A stretch of DNA of 64,000 nt from Actinoplanes sp. M2I2 (GCF_023544445.1 NZ_JALPVJ010000035.1:16405-80404); one strand, 5' to 3'; shown: positions 42,883 to 52,288, counted from the first letter of the stretch. Translations and numbers: made by a program. The notes: generated from the letters alone by a model not told the origin.

Positions 42883-43440
42883 ATGCCACGATGGGAAGCC
42901 GACGGCAAGCAACGCCTCGAGGACGCGGCACTGGAGCTGTTCCTGGAGGCGGGATACGACAGCACCACGGTGGCCGGCATCGCGAAGCGAGCCGGCTTGA
43001 CGGAACGGTCGTTCTACCGCCACTTCACTGACAAACGTGAGGTGCTCTTCGCCAGCGGCGAACTGCTCACCGAGTTCCTGGCGTCACGACTGAGCTCGGC
43101 TCCGCCGGAACTCGAACCCTTCTCGGCGCTGATCCATGCGATGCAGGGGGCGGACGAGGTCTTCTTGCCACGGGAATACGTGCAGCGACGCTTCGATGCG
43201 ATCAGTCGAAGCCCGGCGCTCACGGAACGAGAACTCGTCAAGCTGGCCGGCCTGGCGGATACGCTCGCGCAGATACTGGAAGAGCGAGGCACTGAACCAC
43301 AGCAGGCCCGGCTGGCTACCGATCTGGCCATGTCGGTGTTCCGTATCGCTTCTCAGAACCGCCAAACGACACAGAAGCCGTTCAAGGACCTGATTCACGA
43401 CGCAGTACAAGCGCAGCGCCGTGCCGGACTCTTCGAGTAG
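42883..43440 (+). CDS. TetR family regulator
   Basis: 185 residues. HTH: RLEDAALELFLEAGYDSTTV, AGIAKRAGLTERSFYRHFTD, KREVLF. Probable repressor of the divergent esterase through the TGACAGCA-type operators. ATG 42883 is chosen because earlier ATGs at 42847 and 42850 would place the operator palindrome inside the coding sequence; an earlier start cannot be excluded. Confidence 0.93.
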   Translation: MPRWEADGKQRLEDAALELFLEAGYDSTTVAGIAKRAGLTERSFYRHFTDKREVLFASGELLTEFLASRLSSAPPELEPFSALIHAMQGADEVFLPREYVQRRFDAISRSPALTERELVKLAGLADTLAQILEERGTEPQQARLATDLAMSVFRIASQNRQTTQKPFKDLIHDAVQAQRRAGLFE

Positions 43441-43668
43441 TCGGACAACCACGCCCCGGTCTCACGGGTGTTCCGAGCTCTGGAACCGATGAAGGCCGCT
43501 GAAGACGATCCGATGGGGGATCGATCAGCCGCGGCGAATGCCATGCCGCCCGCCACGAAGCCCTGACCATCGACGCAATAGCCGACCACTGAGGATTCGC
43601 AACGGATCAAGCACGACACGATGATCTGGGCGGCGCCCGTCCACGCCGTCGCAGCACGGTGAGCGCTG

Positions 43669-44067
43669 CTACTTACCGCGGGCCTTGCGGGTACTTTTGG
43701 CATTCGCCTTCTGGATCGCGTCCACCAGCTGGTCCTTGGTCATCCGGCTGCGACCACTGATCTCCAGCTTCTTCGCCTGATCCATCAGGTGCTGCTTGCT
43801 GGCGTTCGCGTCGACCCCACCGGCGGTCTTCGCCCTGGTGCCCCGACCGCCCGCAGCTTTGGCGTCGCTCGGGCCCTTCTTCTCCTTGGGTTCCCAGTGG
43901 TCACCGCTCTTCTCGAACGAATGCTTCAGGGACGCGAACGCCGTGCGGTGAGCGCGCTCGCCCTCGCCGTACTCATCAACCGCGTGGTCGTGGGTCTTGA
44001 CGTAGGTCTCCTGCGCCTTCTTCGGTGAACGCTTCACCGTGCTGGGCATGTCGTCCTTGGCCGGCAT
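43669..44067 (-). CDS. ChaB-like protein with C-terminal Rho-N/SAP-like segment
   Basis: 132 residues. The N-terminal half, MPSTVKRSPKKAQETYVKTH then DHAVDEYGEGERAHRTAFAS and LKHSFEKSGDHW, matches the ChaB domain. A Lys/Gly linker leads to SKQHLMDQAKKLEISGRSRM then TKDQLVDAIQKAN, a small helix-extended-loop-helix motif likely to bind nucleic acid. Strongly basic. ATG 44067 follows GGAGGAGG. ChaB proteins are poorly understood and often stress-related in actinobacteria. Confidence 0.88.
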   Translation of the reverse strand: MPAKDDMPSTVKRSPKKAQETYVKTHDHAVDEYGEGERAHRTAFASLKHSFEKSGDHWEPKEKKGPSDAKAAGGRGTRAKTAGGVDANASKQHLMDQAKKLEISGRSRMTKDQLVDAIQKANAKSTRKARGK

Positions 44068-44335
44068 GATGACCTCCTCCAAGTGGTCTGACCAGCGATG
44101 CGTGCCCGTTCAGGGCCGGGTCAAACAATTCCGCCATCGGTTCGGGATCGCGCACCGCCCGGTCCTTGAGGCATCCGGTGACCGTGTTCAGGAGCAGAGG
44201 CCGGGGCAGCATGCCGGTGCGGAACTGCGCACAACGCCTGGGGTCGCCGAAGAAGGTGACAGCGAAGGAACCGGCGTCGACCACCGGTGGCCGAGCCGCG
44301 CGTTTAGGTGGTGATCGTCGTGGTAACCACCACCG

Positions 44336-44812
44336 ATGACGCATGGGAACGACTCCGCACCTGCCGCACAGCCGGCCGGTGGCCGGATGGCGTTGCTCGC
44401 GCGCCTGGCCGAGGCGGCGCACAGCGAGGCGGACAACGTGGAACTCGGTTTCCACGAGCCGTCTACGCCGGCCGGGGTCCGGTTGCCGTCGGCGCGGTTC
44501 CGCCCCGCCGGGATCATCGACATGCCGACCCGCGAGGGCGATCGGCGTGACGTGCAGGTGGAATCGGCAGTAGCCCTGGGTCTGCCTCGCTGGGCCGCGG
44601 ATCGTGAACCACCGCGCAGACCGCGGTGGCTGCTGCGGCGGACGCCCCGAGGATTGGATCTGATCGCGCCGAAGCGTCTGGTCTTCACCCGTGGACGCCT
44701 GCCTGTTCCGTATTCGTGGCGCATGGCGGCTCTCACCCACGGTCTCGTGCTGGTGACCTACGGCCAGGAGAAGATCGCCGCCGCCGTCATTCCCTACCTC
44801 GACTCCGTGTGA
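44336..44812 (+). CDS. hypothetical 158-residue protein
   Basis: No family recognised. The residue mix is protein-like (LLARLAEAAHSEADNVELGF, PKRLVFTRGRLPVPYSWRMA, VTYGQEKIAAAVIPYLDSV) while the opposite-strand frame is Arg-rich. There is no clear ribosome site before the ATG. Soluble; no signal. Coding status is tentative. Confidence 0.5.
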   Translation: MTHGNDSAPAAQPAGGRMALLARLAEAAHSEADNVELGFHEPSTPAGVRLPSARFRPAGIIDMPTREGDRRDVQVESAVALGLPRWAADREPPRRPRWLLRRTPRGLDLIAPKRLVFTRGRLPVPYSWRMAALTHGLVLVTYGQEKIAAAVIPYLDSV

Positions 44813-44890
44813 CGGCAAGTGGCTCGTAAGGCGATGTGGCAGCCGGCAGGAACGTCGCGGTCACCACCGATGAGGCACGTAGCAGCGTGA

Positions 44891-45394
44891 CTACCGGCCC
44901 GATTCCGGCTGACCAGGGTGCTGGTCGCCCGCAGCGGCCACGACGGCGCGGCGGATGGCCTCGTATCCGGTACACCGGCACAAGTTCGAGGTCAGCAGCT
45001 CACGCAGCCGTTCGGCGTCGCCCACGACACCGGGATCGGCTTCGAGGGCGCCGGCGGCCAGCATCAGGAAGCCGGGCGTGCAGAAGCCGCACTGCAGCGC
45101 GTGCTCGGCCGAGAAGGCAGCCTGCAGCGGGTGCTGCGTGCCGTCCGCGCCGGCCAGGCCCTCGACGGTACGGATCACCGCGCCGTCGCACTGGACGGCG
45201 AACATCAGGCACGAGCGGACCGCCTCACCGTCGACGAGCACCGTGCACGCTCCGCAGACGCCGTGCTCGCAGCCCAGGTGGGTACCGGTGAGACCGCAGT
45301 CCTCCCGCAGGGCGTCGGCGAGCGTACGCCGGGGTTCGACGTCCAGGTCGTAGGCCCGGCCGTTGACGGTGAGCGTGAGATGCACCAGGGTCAT
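44891..45394 (-). CDS. molybdenum hydroxylase, 2Fe-2S subunit
   Basis: 167 residues. N-terminal plant-type [2Fe-2S] ligands in HLGCEHGVCGACTVLVDGEA, C-terminal ligands in HALQCGFCTPGFLM and SNLCRCTGYEAI. Standard small (CoxS/XdhC-type) subunit of a xanthine dehydrogenase/aldehyde oxidase family enzyme, passing electrons between Mo cofactor and FAD. The ATG overlaps the stop of the FAD subunit (ATGA). Last gene of the L-M-S operon. Confidence 0.95.
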   Translation of the reverse strand: MTLVHLTLTVNGRAYDLDVEPRRTLADALREDCGLTGTHLGCEHGVCGACTVLVDGEAVRSCLMFAVQCDGAVIRTVEGLAGADGTQHPLQAAFSAEHALQCGFCTPGFLMLAAGALEADPGVVGDAERLRELLTSNLCRCTGYEAIRRAVVAAAGDQHPGQPESGR

Positions 45395-46248
45395 CCTTGG
45401 TCTCGGGCCTGCGCCAGAGCGCGGCGGGTGAGGACGGCGACGGCGTGCCGCTGGTAGCCGAGGTCGGCGTGCGGCTGCGGGCGGGGGTCGGCATCCTGCT
45501 CAGCCGCCACTCGGCCGGCTTCGGTGATGGCCGGGTCGTCGAGCGGCCGGTTCAGCAGGGCGGCCTCGGCGCCGTGGGCCCGCACGGGGCGGTCCGCGGC
45601 GTTGACCAGGCCGATCCGGGCGGCCGAGACCCGGCCCTGGGTGAGCGTCACGGCGGCGATGACGGCGAGCTGGGCGAAGCTGGCGTGGGTCCGCCGGTGC
45701 TCGGCGAAGCCCACCCGGGTGCCGGGCGGCAGCAGCGGCACGCGCAGCTCGGTGAGCAGCTCACCGGCGCGGCGGGCGGTGTCGAACGGGCCGCGGAAGA
45801 AGTCGGCGGCGCTGACCGTACGGTGGCCGTCGCGGCCGGTCAGCTCGAGGTCGGCGCCCAGAGCGGTGACCACCGCCGGCCACTCCGCGGCCGGATGGGC
45901 GTAGGCCAGGCTGCCGAGCAGGGTGCCGCGGGCCCGGATCGGCGGATGGGCGATGTGGTGCACCACCCGCCGCAGCAACGTGCCCAGCGGTCCGGGCACG
46001 GTGTCGCCTTCGAAGGCGCGGTGGCGCACCAGCGGGCCGACCCGCAGCACGTCGCCGTCGGGCTCGAGCCGGTCGAAACCGGGGACCCGGTTGATGTCGA
46101 CCAAACGGGCCGGACGCCGGGCGCGGTAGTTCATCTCCAGCACAAGGCTCTGCCCGCCGGCGAGCACGTCGGTGCGGCCGTCGGCGAGCGCGGCCACGAC
46201 GTCGTCGGCGCTGCGCGCGACGACGTAGGAGAACGGTGCGGGCTTCAT
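45391..46248 (-). CDS. molybdenum hydroxylase, FAD-binding subunit
   Basis: 285-residue CoxM/XdhB-type subunit. Seen: the PCMH-type FAD site VLAGGQSLVLEMNYR, ALVRHRA-like VGPLVRHRAFE, and HPPIRARGTLLGSLAYAHPA AEWPAV. It transfers electrons from the Fe-S clusters to an acceptor. Overlaps its neighbours by four bases on each side, so all three subunits are translationally coupled. Confidence 0.94.
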   Translation of the reverse strand: MKPAPFSYVVARSADDVVAALADGRTDVLAGGQSLVLEMNYRARRPARLVDINRVPGFDRLEPDGDVLRVGPLVRHRAFEGDTVPGPLGTLLRRVVHHIAHPPIRARGTLLGSLAYAHPAAEWPAVVTALGADLELTGRDGHRTVSAADFFRGPFDTARRAGELLTELRVPLLPPGTRVGFAEHRRTHASFAQLAVIAAVTLTQGRVSAARIGLVNAADRPVRAHGAEAALLNRPLDDPAITEAGRVAAEQDADPRPQPHADLGYQRHAVAVLTRRALAQARDQG

Positions 46249-48476
46249 CGGGCGGCGCTCCAGCAGGTGTACGGGGTGAGCGGCATCTGCAACGCGTCCC
46301 GCTCGCGCAGCCCGAGGGCGTCGGCGACCGCGTTGACGATGGCCGGCGGCGCCCCGATGCAGCCGGCCTCACCGGCGCCCTTGGCCCCCAGCGGCGTGTT
46401 CGGGTTCGGCGTGCAGGTCTCGGCGAACCGGGTCGGCGGCAGCTCGGAGATCGTGGGGACCAGGTAGTCCAGCAGGCTGCGGGTCTCGACCAGCCCGTCC
46501 GAGTCGTAGCGCACGTCCTCGTACAGGGCCTGGCCGATGCCCTGCACTGTCGAGCCGCGGCCCTGCCCGTCGACGATCAGCGGGTTCACCACCACGCCGT
46601 AGTCGTCCACCGCGACCAGCCGCAGCACGCTGACCTTACCCAGCTCCGGATCGACCTCGACCACCGCGCCGTAGGCGCCGAAGGGGAAGGCCTCCGGCGG
46701 CGCGTACGTCTCGTCGGCGCGCAGCACACCGCCGGCCGCCACGTCGGCCATGGACGCCGACCGCTCCCCCGCCGTCAGCACGCCGGCTTCGTAGGTGACC
46801 TCGGCGACCGGGACCGCCCAGCGTTCCGCGATCCGCTGACGGGCGGCGTCGATCAGCCGGCCGGCGGCCCGGTGCAGCGCTGCGCCGCCGGTCTGCATCG
46901 ACCGGCTGGCGAACGAGCCGATGCCCTGCGGGATGATCGCGGTGTCCCGCTCGATCAGCCGCACCCGCTGCGGTTCCACTCCCAGGACCGCGGCGACGAC
47001 CTGCGGGAACGACGTCTCGTGGCCCTGGCCGGTGGAACAGCAGCCGGACAGCGCCACGAAACTGCCGTCGGCGCACGCCTCGACCGCGCCGAACTCCTCG
47101 CCTGCGCCGGAGCGTTCCACGTAGGTGCACAGTCCGATGCCGATCGGCGGTTCCCCGACCGCCGCGCGCCGAGCCTGTTCGGCACGCCAACCGTCATAGT
47201 CCAGTTCGTTCAGCGCGACCTCGAGGGCCTTGGCGTAGTCACCGCTGTCGTAGGTGAAACCGGTCGGCGTGTCGTACGGGAAGGCGTCGGGCCAGATGAA
47301 GTTGCGCCGCCGCACCTCCCCGGGGTCCCGACCGAGCCGGTGAGCGAGCAGATCGACGGTTCGTTCGATCGCGGAGGCCGCCTCGGGGCGGCCGGCACCA
47401 CGGTAGGGGGCGGTCGGCGCGGTGTTCGTCACCACCGCGCGGGTGCGCACGTGCACCTGCGGGATCGCATACGCACCGGTGGCCATCATCGAGGTCGCCA
47501 TCGGCACGAACGACCCGGTGTGCGGATAGCCGCCCACGTCGGCGTCGATGTGCAGCTCGTACGCCAGGATCCGGCCGTCGGCGTCGGCGGCCATCCGTAC
47601 CCGCTGGTTCTGGCCGCGGCCGTGCGGCGGCCCGGTCAGCGCCTCGGCCCGGTCCTCCAGCCACCGGACCGGCCGCCCCAGCCGGCGTGCCGCAGCGACC
47701 ACGACGAAATACTCCGGCCAGGTCTCGCTCTTACCGCCGAAGGCCCCGCCGACATCCGGCACGATCACGTGCACCTGCTCCTCGCGCAGCCCGAACCCGC
47801 CGGCTATGTCACGCCGCAGCCGATGCGGCGCCTGGTGCGACACCCACACGGTCAGGCCGCCGTCGTCCTCGGGCCGCACCAGGATCGCGCGGTTCTCCAT
47901 GTACGTGTGGGCGAGCAGTTGCTGGCGGTAGGACGCTTCCACGACGACGGTGGCCTGCTCCCACACGGCCCCGTCGATCGGGTCGCCGAACTCCTTCTCG
48001 GCGGCCACGTTGCCCGACCCCGGGAACAGCTGCACGTCGCTGCCGGCGGCGTCGGTGGGGTCGAGCAGGACGGGTAGCGGGTCGATGTCGGCCCGTACGG
48101 CGTCGCGGGCGTCCTCGGCCACGTACCGGTCGTCGCCCACGACGATCGCGACCGGCTGCCCGGCGTAGCGGACCCGGTCGGTCGCCAGCGGTGGCCACGG
48201 CCGGCCGCGCACCGAATCCGGGTCCATCATCGGCGGCACGTCCGGCAGGAACGGCAGATCCGCGTACGCCCACGCGGCGGCCACCCGGGGCAGGGCACGG
48301 GCGGCATCCAGGTCGACGCCGCGCAGCACGCCGTGTGCCGCCTCGCTGCGGACGAACACCGCGTCCAGGCATCCCTCGATGCGCAGGTCACCGACGTAGC
48401 AACCGGCGCCGCGCACCAGCCGGTCGTCCTCGCGGCGCGGCAGCCGGGCGCCGATCACGTCGCTGGTAGCGCTCAT
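46245..48476 (-). CDS. molybdenum hydroxylase, molybdopterin-binding large subunit
   Basis: 743-residue large (CoxL/XdhA-type) subunit. Seen: N-terminal ARLPRREDDRLVRGAG, DVGGAFGGKSETWPEY, the active-site segment APYRGAGRPEA (form II AYRGAGR, not the CODH form I VAYRCSFR), GSFASRSMQTGG, and C-terminal GAKGAGEAG with the likely catalytic Glu. So it is an aldehyde, purine or other hydroxylase rather than a true CO dehydrogenase. No MoCo chaperone or CoxE/CoxF gene is adjacent. Divergent from the aldehyde/F420 operon. Confidence 0.95.
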   Translation of the reverse strand: MSATSDVIGARLPRREDDRLVRGAGCYVGDLRIEGCLDAVFVRSEAAHGVLRGVDLDAARALPRVAAAWAYADLPFLPDVPPMMDPDSVRGRPWPPLATDRVRYAGQPVAIVVGDDRYVAEDARDAVRADIDPLPVLLDPTDAAGSDVQLFPGSGNVAAEKEFGDPIDGAVWEQATVVVEASYRQQLLAHTYMENRAILVRPEDDGGLTVWVSHQAPHRLRRDIAGGFGLREEQVHVIVPDVGGAFGGKSETWPEYFVVVAAARRLGRPVRWLEDRAEALTGPPHGRGQNQRVRMAADADGRILAYELHIDADVGGYPHTGSFVPMATSMMATGAYAIPQVHVRTRAVVTNTAPTAPYRGAGRPEAASAIERTVDLLAHRLGRDPGEVRRRNFIWPDAFPYDTPTGFTYDSGDYAKALEVALNELDYDGWRAEQARRAAVGEPPIGIGLCTYVERSGAGEEFGAVEACADGSFVALSGCCSTGQGHETSFPQVVAAVLGVEPQRVRLIERDTAIIPQGIGSFASRSMQTGGAALHRAAGRLIDAARQRIAERWAVPVAEVTYEAGVLTAGERSASMADVAAGGVLRADETYAPPEAFPFGAYGAVVEVDPELGKVSVLRLVAVDDYGVVVNPLIVDGQGRGSTVQGIGQALYEDVRYDSDGLVETRSLLDYLVPTISELPPTRFAETCTPNPNTPLGAKGAGEAGCIGAPPAIVNAVADALGLRERDALQMPLTPYTCWSAAR

Positions 48477-48795
48477 CCGTGGCCTCCGATCACCGTCCGG
48501 GCGCCTACCCCGTGCCCGGGGTCTCTAACGGACGAGGCGGAACTCAGAAAGGACGAATCATCTCGCGTACCTGTCCCGCCGCGGGGTAGGCGGGATCGAT
48601 GAGAGCACATGACGACGTCGCGGCCGGTGAGGCGACAGTGCGGGGCACACCGTCCGGTCACGCCCAGGGCGACCCCGGCACGGACGCCGCCGACCCCGCG
48701 ACATCGGCGAAGCACCGGGAGCACCGCATCGGATCGGCCGGCGGTGGCCCGTACCCGATCGGTTCCGACCCCTCGGACAATGAAGGAGCACGACG
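48477..48795. other. divergent promoter region, holds a possible small gene
   Basis: 319 bp between the Mo-hydroxylase start and the zinc dehydrogenase start. It must carry promoters for both directions. The only coding candidate is the small frame at 48599-48799. Confidence 0.5.
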
Positions 48796-48799
48796 ATGA
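48599..48799 (+). CDS. possible small hydrophilic protein
   Basis: 66 codons from ATG 48599, Gly/Asp/His-rich (ATVRGTPSGHAQGDPGTDAA), no family. Its TGA overlaps the dehydrogenase ATG (ATGA), which argues for coupling, but the ribosome site is poor and the dehydrogenase has its own GGAG. Could be leader sequence only. Confidence 0.35.
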   Translation: MRAHDDVAAGEATVRGTPSGHAQGDPGTDAADPATSAKHREHRIGSAGGGPYPIGSDPSDNEGARR

Positions 48800-49986
48800 A
48801 GGCAGTGGTGTGGCACGCGGTCGGTGACATCCGGCTCGAGGACGTGCCCGAACCGAAGATCCAGGCGCCGACCGACGCGATCGTGAAGATCACCACCAGT
48901 GCGATGTGCGGCACGGACCTGCACCTGATCCGCGGCACCATGCCGGGGATGAAGGAAGGCACGATCATCGGCCACGAAGCGGTCGGTGAGGTGGTCGAGG
49001 CGGGCACCGGGGTGCGGAACTTCTCGGTCGGTGACCGGGTCGTCATTCCGTCGACCATCTCCTGCGGCTACTGCTCGTACTGCCGGGCCGGCTACCAGGC
49101 GCAGTGCGACAACGCCAACCCCGGCGGCAAGCTGGCCGGCACCGCGTTCTTCGGTGGACCCGAGGCGGCCGGAGGGTTCGACGGGCTACAGGCCGAGTAC
49201 GCCCGGATCCCGTACGCGAACACCAGCCTCGTGCCGATCCCGCCGGGGGTCAGCGACGCTCAGGCCATCATGGTCTCCGACATCTTCCCCACCGCCTGGT
49301 TCGGGGCGAAGCTCGCCGAGATCCGCACCGGCGACACGGTGGCCGTGTTCGGCACCGGGCCGGTAGGGCAGCTGGCGATCCTGTCGGCCTACCTGCAGGG
49401 CGCCGGCCGGGTCATCGCGGTCGACCACAACGACGACCGGCTGGCCATGGCCCAGGCCCAGCACGCCGAGATCGTCAACTTCGACACCGAGGAACCGGTG
49501 GCCGCGATCCGCGACCTGACCGGCGGCATCGGCGTCGACCGGGTGATCGACGCGGTCGGCGTGGACGCCGAACGGCCCGCCACCGGCGTGCCGGCCGAGC
49601 AGGCCCGGCAGTTCGACGCCGAACGGGAACAAGGCAACCCCAGCGGCGGGCAATGGGTGCCCGGTGACGGTCCGAGTCAGGTCTCGCAGTGGGCGGCCGA
49701 GGCGGTCGCCAAGGCGGGCACGATCGGGATCATCGGCGTCTACCCGCAGACAGTGAACACGTATCCGCTCGGTGTGGTGATGAACAAGAACCTCACCGTC
49801 AAGGCCGGCAACTGCAACCACCGCCACTACATGCCCGACCTGCTGCGCCTGATCGCCGAGGGCGGGGTCGATCCGGCTCTGCTGCTGACCGAGACCGAGC
49901 CGATGACCGATGTCATGGCCGCCTACCGCGAGTTCGACCAACGGCAACCGGGCTGGCTCAAAGTCGCCCTCAACCCCGCAGCCTGA
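48796..49986 (+). CDS. zinc-dependent alcohol/formaldehyde dehydrogenase
   Basis: 396-residue medium-chain zinc dehydrogenase. Seen: catalytic-zinc Cys in AMCGTDLHLI, GHEAVGEVVEAG, structural zinc Cys in CGYCSYCRAGYQAQCD, and NAD site VAVFGTGPVGQLAILSAYLQ. An insert around ERPATGVPAEQARQFDAERE and GNPSGGQWVPG is typical of the formaldehyde-dehydrogenase/dismutase-like branch. First certain gene of a tightly spaced operon with aldehyde dehydrogenase and an F420-type reductase, so it probably makes or consumes an aldehyde. Confidence 0.94.
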   Translation: MKAVVWHAVGDIRLEDVPEPKIQAPTDAIVKITTSAMCGTDLHLIRGTMPGMKEGTIIGHEAVGEVVEAGTGVRNFSVGDRVVIPSTISCGYCSYCRAGYQAQCDNANPGGKLAGTAFFGGPEAAGGFDGLQAEYARIPYANTSLVPIPPGVSDAQAIMVSDIFPTAWFGAKLAEIRTGDTVAVFGTGPVGQLAILSAYLQGAGRVIAVDHNDDRLAMAQAQHAEIVNFDTEEPVAAIRDLTGGIGVDRVIDAVGVDAERPATGVPAEQARQFDAEREQGNPSGGQWVPGDGPSQVSQWAAEAVAKAGTIGIIGVYPQTVNTYPLGVVMNKNLTVKAGNCNHRHYMPDLLRLIAEGGVDPALLLTETEPMTDVMAAYREFDQRQPGWLKVALNPAA

Positions 49987-49997
49987 GGAGCCGACCC

Positions 49998-50144
49998 ATG
50001 ACCAAGGACCGTGACGGCGGCTACGAAGGCGGCAGCCCCGTCGACACCGCCCGCGCCAACAGCTCACCCGAGGAACTCGCCCGCGAGGACGCCGCCCGAA
50101 CCGCCGAGAAGAAGAGCCACGAGCACAAGGAGAAGAAGTCGTGA
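49998..50144 (+). CDS. 48-residue charged micro-protein
   Basis: ATG 49998 with TGAGGAG 8 bases before it. Begins MTKDRDGGYEGGSPVDTARA and ends in a Lys-rich tail KKSHEHKEKKS. No hydrophobic core, likely disordered. Sits 11 bases after the dehydrogenase and 35 before the aldehyde dehydrogenase. No family recognised. Confidence 0.7.
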   Translation: MTKDRDGGYEGGSPVDTARANSSPEELAREDAARTAEKKSHEHKEKKS

Positions 50145-50179
50145 CCTCCCCTACCACCAGCTTATTCTGAGGAATTTCG

Positions 50180-51640
50180 ATGGGATTGCTGGACGACGAG
50201 AGCATCTGGCGAAGCAAGATCTTCACCGGCGAGTGGACCTCGACCGGTAAGACCACACAAGCCACCGAACCGGCCACCGGCGACGTCCTCGGTGAGGTGG
50301 GCACCGCAAGCGCCGAGGTCCTCTCCGGCTGCGCGGAACAGGCCGCCGCCGCCGGACGCCGATGGGCGGCAACGCCCTTCCAAGAGCGGGCCGCCGTGCT
50401 GCGCCGCGCGGCGGAGCTGTTCGAGCAGCACCGCGACGAGATCACCGGCTGGCTGACCCGCGAGGCCGGCAAGGCCGCACCCGCGGCGAAACTCGACTTC
50501 GACCTCGCCCTGACCGAACTGCAGGCCGCGGTCGCCCTGCCCAGCCAACCGTGGGGCACGCTGCTGCCGACGACCCAGCCGGGCCGGATCAGCATGGCGC
50601 GACGGATCCCCTTCGGCGTCGTCGCCGTCATCGCCCCGTGGAACTTCCCGCTGATCCTGGCCCTGCGCTCGGTCGCCCCGGCTCTGGCCACGGGCAATGC
50701 GGTGGTCCTGAAACCGGCCAGCGAGACCGCGATCTGCTGCGGCGTGGTCATCGCCCGGCTCTTCGAGGAAGCCGGACTGCCGCCCGGCGTGCTGCACATG
50801 CTGCCCGGCAAGGGCAGCGAACTGGGCAACGCCGTGGCCGAGGACCCGAACATCGACATGATCTCGTTCACCGGCTCCACCCCGGTCGGGCGGAACCTGT
50901 CCGAGGCCGCGGGCAAACACCTCAAGAAGATGGTATCCGAGCTGGGCGGCAACAACGCCTTCGTCGTGCTCGACGACGCCGACGTGGAGGCCGCCGCGGC
51001 CGCCGGGGCCTACGGCAGCTTCGCCCACCAGGGCCAGGTGTGCATGGCCACCGGCCGGCACCTGGTCGCCGAATCGATCGGCCCGATGTACGCCAACGCG
51101 GTGGCCGAGATCGCCGACGGCCTCACCGTCGGCGACCCCCGCGACAAGGTGGACCTCGGCCCGATCATCAACCAGTCCCAACTGGACCACATCACCGACA
51201 TCATCCGGCGCAGCGTCGACGCCGGCGCCCGGATCGTCACCGGCGGCACCGCCGACGGACTGTTCCTGCGCCCGACCGTGCTCGCTCACGTCACCCCGGA
51301 CATGCCCGCGTTCACCGAGGAGATCTTCGGCCCGGTCGCCGTGATCACCACCTTCACCGACGACGACGAAGCCGTCCGGCTGGCCAACAGCACCCCGTAC
51401 GGCCTGGTCGCCGGCGTCCATTCCGGATCGGCGCGGCGGGCGCAGACGGTCGGTGACCGGTTGCGGGCCGGGATGATTCACATCAACGACCAGACCGTCA
51501 ACGACGAGACCCCGGCGCCCTTCGGCGGCATGGGCGACTCCGGCGGCAGTAGCCGCTTCGGCGCTCTGACCAACCTCGACGAGTTCACCGTCTGGCAGTG
51601 GGTCACCGTCCGCGACACCCAGAGCCACCCGACCTTCTGA
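50180..51640 (+). CDS. aldehyde dehydrogenase (NAD(P)-dependent)
   Basis: 486-residue ALDH. Seen: IAPWNFPLILALRSVAPALA, SFTGSTPVGR, catalytic Glu in VSELGGNN, catalytic Cys in QGQVCMATGRH, and C-terminal EEIFGPVAVI. Resembles benzaldehyde/vanillin-type dehydrogenases. Converts an aldehyde to an acid; the preceding alcohol dehydrogenase suggests a two-step oxidation. The next gene starts 11 bases after the stop, with GGAGACAAGG between. Confidence 0.95.
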   Translation: MGLLDDESIWRSKIFTGEWTSTGKTTQATEPATGDVLGEVGTASAEVLSGCAEQAAAAGRRWAATPFQERAAVLRRAAELFEQHRDEITGWLTREAGKAAPAAKLDFDLALTELQAAVALPSQPWGTLLPTTQPGRISMARRIPFGVVAVIAPWNFPLILALRSVAPALATGNAVVLKPASETAICCGVVIARLFEEAGLPPGVLHMLPGKGSELGNAVAEDPNIDMISFTGSTPVGRNLSEAAGKHLKKMVSELGGNNAFVVLDDADVEAAAAAGAYGSFAHQGQVCMATGRHLVAESIGPMYANAVAEIADGLTVGDPRDKVDLGPIINQSQLDHITDIIRRSVDAGARIVTGGTADGLFLRPTVLAHVTPDMPAFTEEIFGPVAVITTFTDDDEAVRLANSTPYGLVAGVHSGSARRAQTVGDRLRAGMIHINDQTVNDETPAPFGGMGDSGGSSRFGALTNLDEFTVWQWVTVRDTQSHPTF

Positions 51641-51651
51641 GGAGACAAGGC

Positions 51652-52275
51652 ATGCGGATCGGCATCATCGGCGCCGGCAAGATCGGCTCCACCCTGGCCC
51701 ACCTGTTCGTCGACGCCGGCCACGACATCGCGATCGCCAACTCCCGCGGCCCGGACACCATGCGGGACCTGGAGAAGGAACTCGGGGACCACGGCCACGC
51801 CGTCACGACCGAGGAGGCCGCCCGGTACGGCGACGTCGTGGTGGTGACCGTGCCCCTCAAGGCCTACCGTGACCTGCCCGCCGACGATCTGGCCGGCAAG
51901 ATCGTCATCGACACCTGCAACTACTACCCCGAACGCGACGGCCACATCGCTGCGCTCGACGACGACAGCGCCACCTCCAGCGAACTCATCCAGCAACACC
52001 TCACCGGAGCCCACGTGATCAAAGCGTTCAACGCCATGCGCTTCGACCACCTGCGCGACTACGGCCACGAAGGCGGCGCCAACCAGCGCTACGGCATCCC
52101 CGTCGCCGGCGACGACCCGGCCGCCAAGAAGCAGGTCTTCGACCTGATCGAGCAGATCGGGTTCGAACCCGTCGACGCCGGCCACCTGGCCGACAGCCGC
52201 ACGTTCCAGCCCGGCACCGACGTCTACACCGCCGACCTGACCGCCGCCGAGCTCCGCGACCGCATCGGCATCTGA
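51652..52275 (+). CDS. NADPH-dependent F420 reductase-like protein
   Basis: 207 residues. N-terminal dinucleotide site RIGIIGAGKIGSTLAHLF and NSRGPDTM (the NADP phosphate-binding region), VVVVTVPLKAY, VIKAFNAMRFDHL. Matches the NADP oxidoreductase, coenzyme-F420-dependent family; some members act on other substrates, so F420 use is inferred. Its position beside an alcohol/aldehyde pair would link NADPH and F420 pools. Confidence 0.88.
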   Translation: MRIGIIGAGKIGSTLAHLFVDAGHDIAIANSRGPDTMRDLEKELGDHGHAVTTEEAARYGDVVVVTVPLKAYRDLPADDLAGKIVIDTCNYYPERDGHIAALDDDSATSSELIQQHLTGAHVIKAFNAMRFDHLRDYGHEGGANQRYGIPVAGDDPAAKKQVFDLIEQIGFEPVDAGHLADSRTFQPGTDVYTADLTAAELRDRIGI

Positions 52276-52288
52276 GAGGACCACCGCC

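Noticed and set aside
43976..44818. 280-codon minus-strand frame over the ChaB gene start
   Set aside because: Arg-rich, no family resemblance, conflicts with the well-supported ChaB start and the better-looking plus frame at 44336.
46236..48077. 613-codon plus-strand open frame
   Set aside because: Lies antisense to the Mo-hydroxylase large subunit, which has all family motifs; the plus frame has none.
46245..48476. Calling the Mo enzyme a CO dehydrogenase
   Set aside because: The active-site loop is AYRGAGR, not the VAYRCSFR of form I CO dehydrogenase, and no coxD/E/F-type genes are present.
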